9,956 nt of DNA from Deltaproteobacteria bacterium (GTDB taxonomy: Bacteria; JAEEML01), in contig JAEEML010000111.1 in assembly GCA_016283195.1 (NCBI GenBank), positions 1 through 9,956 on the forward strand, read 5' to 3'. Below, in pieces: positions 6,657 to 9,956 of this stretch; position 1 is the stretch's first letter, and the number at the start of each line of letters is the position of its first letter. A model generated the notes under the pieces. It was not told the DNA's origin and searched no databases. It saw only the letters and a list, made by a program, of their open reading frames with translations. A program made the position numbers and the translations under genes.

Positions 6657-7600
6657 TGGCGGCCGCTCCTTTTGTGGCTGTTTTTACCTTTTTTGCCTTT
6701 TGATCCCTTGGCCGGGCTGTTTTTGTCTTTGGCTGCTTTGGCTGGGGCAGAATCCTCCGCTTTAGCTGGCTGCCCGTTTTCCCGGCTGGCGGCGGCCGGC
6801 GGCGTTTTGCTCTTTTTAATTTCTTTTATGGTGCCGGCAGGGGCACTTGGGGCGGAGGTGTCTTGGGGCTTTGGCGACTCATCTTTATAGATTTGTGAGG
6901 CTCTTGTTATCATGTCCGGCATGGGCAGAGAGCGCGGTTTAAAGAAGCTCTCGGCTTGCCTTGCCACCGGTTCTATACGCCCCTTAAGCCCGGGAACAAT
7001 CGGCGTAATGCCTTCGATCATCCCTTCTATTTCATCGCTGATGGGGAGATAAAGCTCGCTTATGCCAAAAGAGCTAATCATAACCAGGCGATCACCACGG
7101 TCAAAAAAGTAATTAATTTGGGAAATTACAATATTTTGGCCGGAGAGCAACGTATAATCGTAGCGCAGGCGTACGGCGGCTATGTCATTAAATGTGACAT
7201 TGCGCTGATCGCGATAAGTTATGCGAATTTGTTTGGCTTTTTCCTGGTCGGCCAGGGCGCGGAGATTTTTATTAATAAATTGCTTCAAAGTTGGAACATC
7301 ATCTTGTTTGTTTTCCACATAAAAATCAACACGCGGCGCGCCGGCTAAAGGCATATCTTTTATAAGGCGCAAGACAATAGCCGAATTTTCCGGCGGCAGA
7401 TCATCCTTTTTCCAGCCGCTGGCCAAAGGAAAGGCAATGGCTGCTTCATCGAGGCGCAGCATATTCTGGCTTTCTTCCGGCGCGGCTCCGGCGCCGCCTG
7501 GCCAAGAGAGAAGCAAAAGCAGAGCGAGGGCCAGCTTTTTTACCAGGCGAGGGCCGCTTTTAAGAGCTCTTGCGGAACAGTTTGAACTTTTATATTGCAT
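6653..7600 (-). CDS. Exported DcrB/PsbP-like protein with basic disordered tail
   Basis: A 315-residue protein. The N-terminus has a long positive region (RALKSGPRLVKK), a hydrophobic core LALALLLLLSW and a signal peptidase I site AGA|APEE after residue 39; there is no lipobox. Residues about 46-200 have the layout of DcrB/PsbP-fold proteins: an N-terminal DEAAIAFPLASGW strand motif, a central helix (LKQFINKNLRAL) and strands such as AAVRLRYDYT and DRLVMISSFG. Residues 240-315 are low complexity, rich in Lys, Ala, Pro and Ser, and strongly basic at the end (GSKGKKGKNSHKRSGRQ). The only plausible start is ATG 7600, so the first 20 codons overlap the end of the upstream gene by 61 bases. The role is unknown; the tail could bind an anionic partner such as LPS, peptidoglycan or nucleic acid. 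Confidence 0.8.
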   Translation of the reverse strand: MQYKSSNCSARALKSGPRLVKKLALALLLLLSWPGGAGAAPEESQNMLRLDEAAIAFPLASGWKKDDLPPENSAIVLRLIKDMPLAGAPRVDFYVENKQDDVPTLKQFINKNLRALADQEKAKQIRITYRDQRNVTFNDIAAVRLRYDYTLLSGQNIVISQINYFFDRGDRLVMISSFGISELYLPISDEIEGMIEGITPIVPGLKGRIEPVARQAESFFKPRSLPMPDMITRASQIYKDESPKPQDTSAPSAPAGTIKEIKKSKTPPAAASRENGQPAKAEDSAPAKAAKDKNSPAKGSKGKKGKNSHKRSGRQ

Positions 7601-8721
7601 TGTAATCCATGCCTTAAAGCTAATTTGGCCAAAGTGAGCGCCGGCAAAGAAATCAGTTCCGGCCCCTCCTTGGCTGTGGCACTTTGAAATTCATAGCGCA
7701 CAATAAAACGAATAGCACGATCAAATAGCACTTGGTTGCCATCTAAAATAGCCAGCCAGGCCTCTACATAGGCACTGCGCATACCGTCGCTATGGCGATA
7801 ATAACGCAAAAGTTCGCGCATCGGTGCCCACTTTTGATCCAGATAAAAGCCCATGAGCCAAAAGCGCATTATATTGAAAATATTGTGAAAATAAAGAGCA
7901 GGGTCGCTGGTTATTTTAAAAAATTCTAGCGCTTTTGCGCTATGCCCCAGAAGCACTGCACTATAGAGTGCTTCCACACTGGCAGTGCTGCGGCCGCCAA
8001 TCAGGTCGCTGTAGCGGTCCAGGCGGTATTTGCCGGAGCGGATATCGCAGCTTAAGTCATAGACAATGCCAAAAGCGCCGCCCAAGGTCTTGGCCCAGCG
8101 TGCCGAATCTTTATCCAGATAATAATTGGCATGGGCCTCTTTGGTGACCGCGCTATATAAATCAGTGTAGAGATAGGGGCTCGGCAACATAGCTTGCAAA
8201 TTAGAGAGCTCTTTTTGCACCGCGCGGTATTGGTGATTATTTTCCTCGCGCCTGGCTTCTAAATCCTCCAGCGCTTTTTTATCGGCTTCAACTTGCGGTT
8301 TTAATTGGCTTAATTCGGCCTCTTTATCTTCAATACGCACATTGAGGCGGGCTCTTTCACGTTTTAATTTATTGGCCGATGGACTACGGCCCAATTTGGC
8401 TATTTCTTCTTTTATTTCCTCGGCTTTTTGCTTTAAAATGGCCACATCCTGATGCAAAGAGAGAATTTGGTCATTTTCGGCGCCGATTTTTTCGGAGAGC
8501 TCCTCTATATCTTTTTCGCCGCGCTGGATAGTGGCGCGCAGGGTATCCAGGCGGCTTAAAATGCCGGCGAGTTCGGCTTTGGTGCTCTCGGCCAAAAGGC
8601 GGGCTTCTTTGACTTTGGCTTTGAGGTCTTCTACTTCGGCAGATAATTCTGCCAAAACAGTGAGTACCTGAGCCTCGTTAAAGGAGGGCAGAGCAAGTTT
8701 TTGCGGATTAAAGGCCGGCAT
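7540..8721 (-). CDS. Coiled-coil protein of unknown function, first gene of the operon
   Basis: I choose ATG 8721 (393 residues), five bases after AAGGAG (8732-8727). A GTG eight codons upstream at 8745 would lie upstream of the predicted transcription start near 8742. Residues about 19-110 and 119-178 form two long heptad-rich coiled-coil helices full of Glu, Lys and Leu. They are separated by a polar turn (LGRSPSAN), suggesting an antiparallel hairpin or a rod. Residues 180-393 are a globular, mainly helical domain with many Tyr, Leu and Arg, reminiscent of helical-repeat folds but without a clear signature. There is no signal peptide, so it is cytoplasmic. I do not recognise the family. 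Coiled coils of this kind often scaffold complexes, but SMC-like function is not supported because Walker motifs are absent. Confidence 0.8.
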   Translation of the reverse strand: MPAFNPQKLALPSFNEAQVLTVLAELSAEVEDLKAKVKEARLLAESTKAELAGILSRLDTLRATIQRGEKDIEELSEKIGAENDQILSLHQDVAILKQKAEEIKEEIAKLGRSPSANKLKRERARLNVRIEDKEAELSQLKPQVEADKKALEDLEARREENNHQYRAVQKELSNLQAMLPSPYLYTDLYSAVTKEAHANYYLDKDSARWAKTLGGAFGIVYDLSCDIRSGKYRLDRYSDLIGGRSTASVEALYSAVLLGHSAKALEFFKITSDPALYFHNIFNIMRFWLMGFYLDQKWAPMRELLRYYRHSDGMRSAYVEAWLAILDGNQVLFDRAIRFIVRYEFQSATAKEGPELISLPALTLAKLALRHGLQCNIKVQTVPQELLKAALAW

Positions 8722-8748
8722 GGCTACTCCTTCCGTTTCCACCACGCT

Positions 8749-8776
8749 ACTTTAGCACGAACTTCCGGCCTTTCAA
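8749..8776 (-). promoter_or_regulatory. Promoter of the five-gene operon
   Basis: On the minus strand TTGAAA (8776-8771) is followed after 16 bases by TAAAGT (8754-8749), preceded by TGC, an extended -10 (TGnTAAAGT). Transcription should start near 8742, about 20 bases upstream of ATG 8721. The -10 overlaps TTAGCAC (plus strand 8752-8758), which resembles half a CIRCE, but no second arm exists. Confidence 0.5.
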
Positions 8777-8813
8777 GTGAATAACCAACGAAGCAGGCCA
8801 GATAGAATAAAAT

Positions 8814-8875
8814 AGTTGCAATAAGTTGCCATAAGCGCTAGATAAACTGCACTGTTTAGCCACTTTTGGCCACTT
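8814..8875 (+). repeat. Two pairs of short direct repeats with 10-bp spacing
   Basis: AGTTGCAATA (8814-8823) and AGTTGCCATA (8824-8833) are tandem and differ at one position. A second pair, GCCACTT at 8859-8865 and 8869-8875, is also 10 bp apart. Both lie in the 176-bp divergent region before the small lipoprotein and chaperone genes. Repeats one helical turn apart are typical of sites for a protein binding side by side. A weak promoter (TTGCAA at 8816-8821) overlaps the first pair, but no good -10 follows. Confidence 0.35.
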
Positions 8876-8897
8876 GGCGCGAAGGCGGGTATAGCGG

Positions 8898-9158
8898 ATG
8901 AAAAAAATTAACATTTTGTTTCTCTCTTCTTGGCTGCTTGCCGCGTGTGCCGATCCATGTATGGATTTGGCCAAGCAAATTTGCGCTTGTGAGCCTACTA
9001 TTGTAAAACAGCAGAGTTGCGATCTTAGGGTAGAGGCTCAGGCTGAATATCGCGAGCCCACCAAGGAACAGATGGAACAGTGTGAAGTTATAAAAGAAAA
9101 CTGCACATGTGAAAAATTAGCCGCCGGCGACATGGCTGCGTGCGGGCTTGCACGTTAG
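8898..9158 (+). CDS. Small Cys-rich lipoprotein with internal twofold cysteine pattern
   Basis: An 86-residue protein with a textbook lipoprotein signal (MKKINILFLSSWLLAAC; lipobox LAAC, Cys17 lipidated). The mature part has eight more cysteines in two similar groups: C21, C29, C31, C41 and C62, C69, C71, C82, that is Cx7CxCx9C and Cx6CxCx10C. This suggests an internal duplication with two disulfide-linked helical hairpins, ICACEP matching NCTCEK. The sequence between the groups is charged (EAQAEYREPTKEQ). No known family is recognised. The upstream ribosome binding site is poor (GAAGG, 12 bases before ATG). The chaperone gene starts 16 bp after the stop on the same strand, so the two may be cotranscribed. 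The lipid anchor and exported location are well supported; the function is unknown. Confidence 0.8.
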   Translation: MKKINILFLSSWLLAACADPCMDLAKQICACEPTIVKQQSCDLRVEAQAEYREPTKEQMEQCEVIKENCTCEKLAAGDMAACGLAR

Positions 9159-9174
9159 ACAATGTGAGGGTATT

Positions 9175-9956
9175 ATGGCTCCTGCCAAAATTATCGGGAT
9201 TGATTTAGGTACTACCAATAGTTGCGCCGCCTATGTTGATGACCAGGGTAAGGTGGTGATTATTCCTTATCGTGGAGGGGAGTTTACCATTCCCTCGGTA
9301 GTGGCAGTGGACAGCAAGGGGCGAGAGCTGGTTGGCTATGAAGCCAAGCGCCAGATTAGCCTTAATCCCTTTAATACTGTTTATGGTTCCAAGCGCCTTT
9401 TGGGGATCAGCTACGATAGCGAAGTGGTAGCCAAAATGCGCGAGACGGTTTCCTTTACCATGCAGCGGGGGCCGGATAACTCGGTGGTGGTGCCGATAGC
9501 CGGCGTTATTTATACGCCTACTCAGTTGGCGAGCCGCATATTAGCCAAGATTCGTGAGGTAGCTTCGGCGCATTTTGGGGAAGAAGTTACCCAGGCGGTG
9601 GTGACCGTTCCGGCCTATTTTAACGAGCGCCAGCGCCATGAAGTAAAAGAAGCCGGCCGGCTTATCGGCCTGGAAATTGTTAGTATTATTAATGAACCAA
9701 CGAGCGCGGCTTTAGCTTACGGCGCCGGTAGAAATCGCACCGAACGCGTTGCCGTTTATGACCTTGGCGGCGGTACTTTTGATATATCCATTATTGAAAT
9801 TCGCGATCAGGTTTTTGAAGTAAAAGCCACGGGCGGTGCCACTTTTTTGGGTGGCCTCGATTTTGACCGTGCTTTGGTGCAATATGTCCTTTCCAATTTT
9901 AAGATGGAATCGGGCATAGATTTAAGCGGTGACCCGGTGGCCATGCAGCGCATTCA
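9175..9956 (+). CDS. Hsp70/DnaK-family chaperone, partial at right edge
   Basis: The first 260 codons of an Hsp70 nucleotide-binding domain; the remainder lies beyond the window. ATG 9175 follows GAGGG (9166-9170) by four bases. ATPase marks are all present: GIDLGTTNSC (8-17; D10 and T13), catalytic lysine K73 in GSKRLLG, VVTVPAYFN (142-150), E174 in INEPTSAALAYG, and DLGGGTFD (196-203; D196, T201, D203). GIDLSGDPVAMQR near the end resembles E. coli DnaK, so it is a true DnaK-like member rather than a distant actin-fold protein. One oddity is the usual GDTHLGG loop, which reads GATFLGG here (A222, F224). It would fold client proteins in the cytoplasm with J-protein and GrpE partners. Being next to a tiny lipoprotein rather than grpE or dnaJ suggests a dnaK paralogue; a main dnaK cannot be excluded. 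Confidence 0.95.
   Translation, partial: MAPAKIIGIDLGTTNSCAAYVDDQGKVVIIPYRGGEFTIPSVVAVDSKGRELVGYEAKRQISLNPFNTVYGSKRLLGISYDSEVVAKMRETVSFTMQRGPDNSVVVPIAGVIYTPTQLASRILAKIREVASAHFGEEVTQAVVTVPAYFNERQRHEVKEAGRLIGLEIVSIINEPTSAALAYGAGRNRTERVAVYDLGGGTFDISIIEIRDQVFEVKATGGATFLGGLDFDRALVQYVLSNFKMESGIDLSGDPVAMQRI

Noticed and set aside
7540-8745. SMC or Rad50-like protein
   Set aside because: The coiled coils are long, but no Walker A, Walker B or signature motif is present.
8752-8778. Possible second CIRCE at the five-gene operon
   Set aside because: Only the left arm resembles the consensus (TTAGCAC, 7 of 9 bases); the position of the right arm (8770-8778) matches 1 of 9.
8747-8974. Minus-strand open frame of 75 codons over the divergent control region
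   Set aside because: It overlaps the promoter region and the start of the small lipoprotein, has no family features, and its start lies antisense in that gene.

Overview
The window looks like a chromosomal segment of a Gram-negative bacterium from the deltaproteobacterial / Myxococcota side of the tree, with roughly half G+C. Three things suggest this: MopE-type Cys-rich modules (NGIDDDCNG...DDGC) in a lipoprotein, a lipoprotein built of Hydin/ASH-like 'choice-of-anchor D' repeats, and a lipid A-type acyltransferase, which implies an LPS-like outer membrane. The assignment is inference; there is no rRNA, tRNA or taxonomic marker here. I see no insertion sequence, phage gene, CRISPR array or RNA gene.

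Left part (1-2611): two divergent genes share a 196-bp control region. The minus-strand gene is a Cys-rich lipoprotein cut off by the left edge. The plus-strand gene is a secreted phospholipase D-superfamily protein whose sequence reads like animal PLD3/PLD4. The shared region holds a good sigma70-type promoter for the lipoprotein, a weaker one for the PLD gene, and a near-perfect CIRCE operator (TTAGCACTC-N9-GATGGCTAA). The CIRCE lies on the PLD promoter, so HrcA-type heat-shock control is predicted.

Central part (2617-8721): five minus-strand genes, closely spaced or overlapping, probably form one operon read from about 8742. In order of transcription they are a coiled-coil cytoplasmic protein, an exported DcrB/PsbP-like protein with a very basic tail, a cytoplasmic protein with a DUF4332-like helical region, an LpxL/HtrB-type acyltransferase, and a large surface-type lipoprotein with ASH-like repeats. 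Together they look like an envelope-related unit, but only the acyltransferase has a recognisable biochemical role. The operon ends tail-to-tail with the PLD gene, five bases apart.

Right part (8722-9956): a 176-bp divergent control region, then a tiny Cys-rich lipoprotein with an internal twofold cysteine pattern. It is followed 16 bp later by an Hsp70/DnaK-family chaperone that runs off the right edge.

The two points most worth following are the CIRCE-controlled PLD3/4-like lipoprotein and the uncharacterised five-gene envelope operon. I found no clear evidence of a defence or mobile system.
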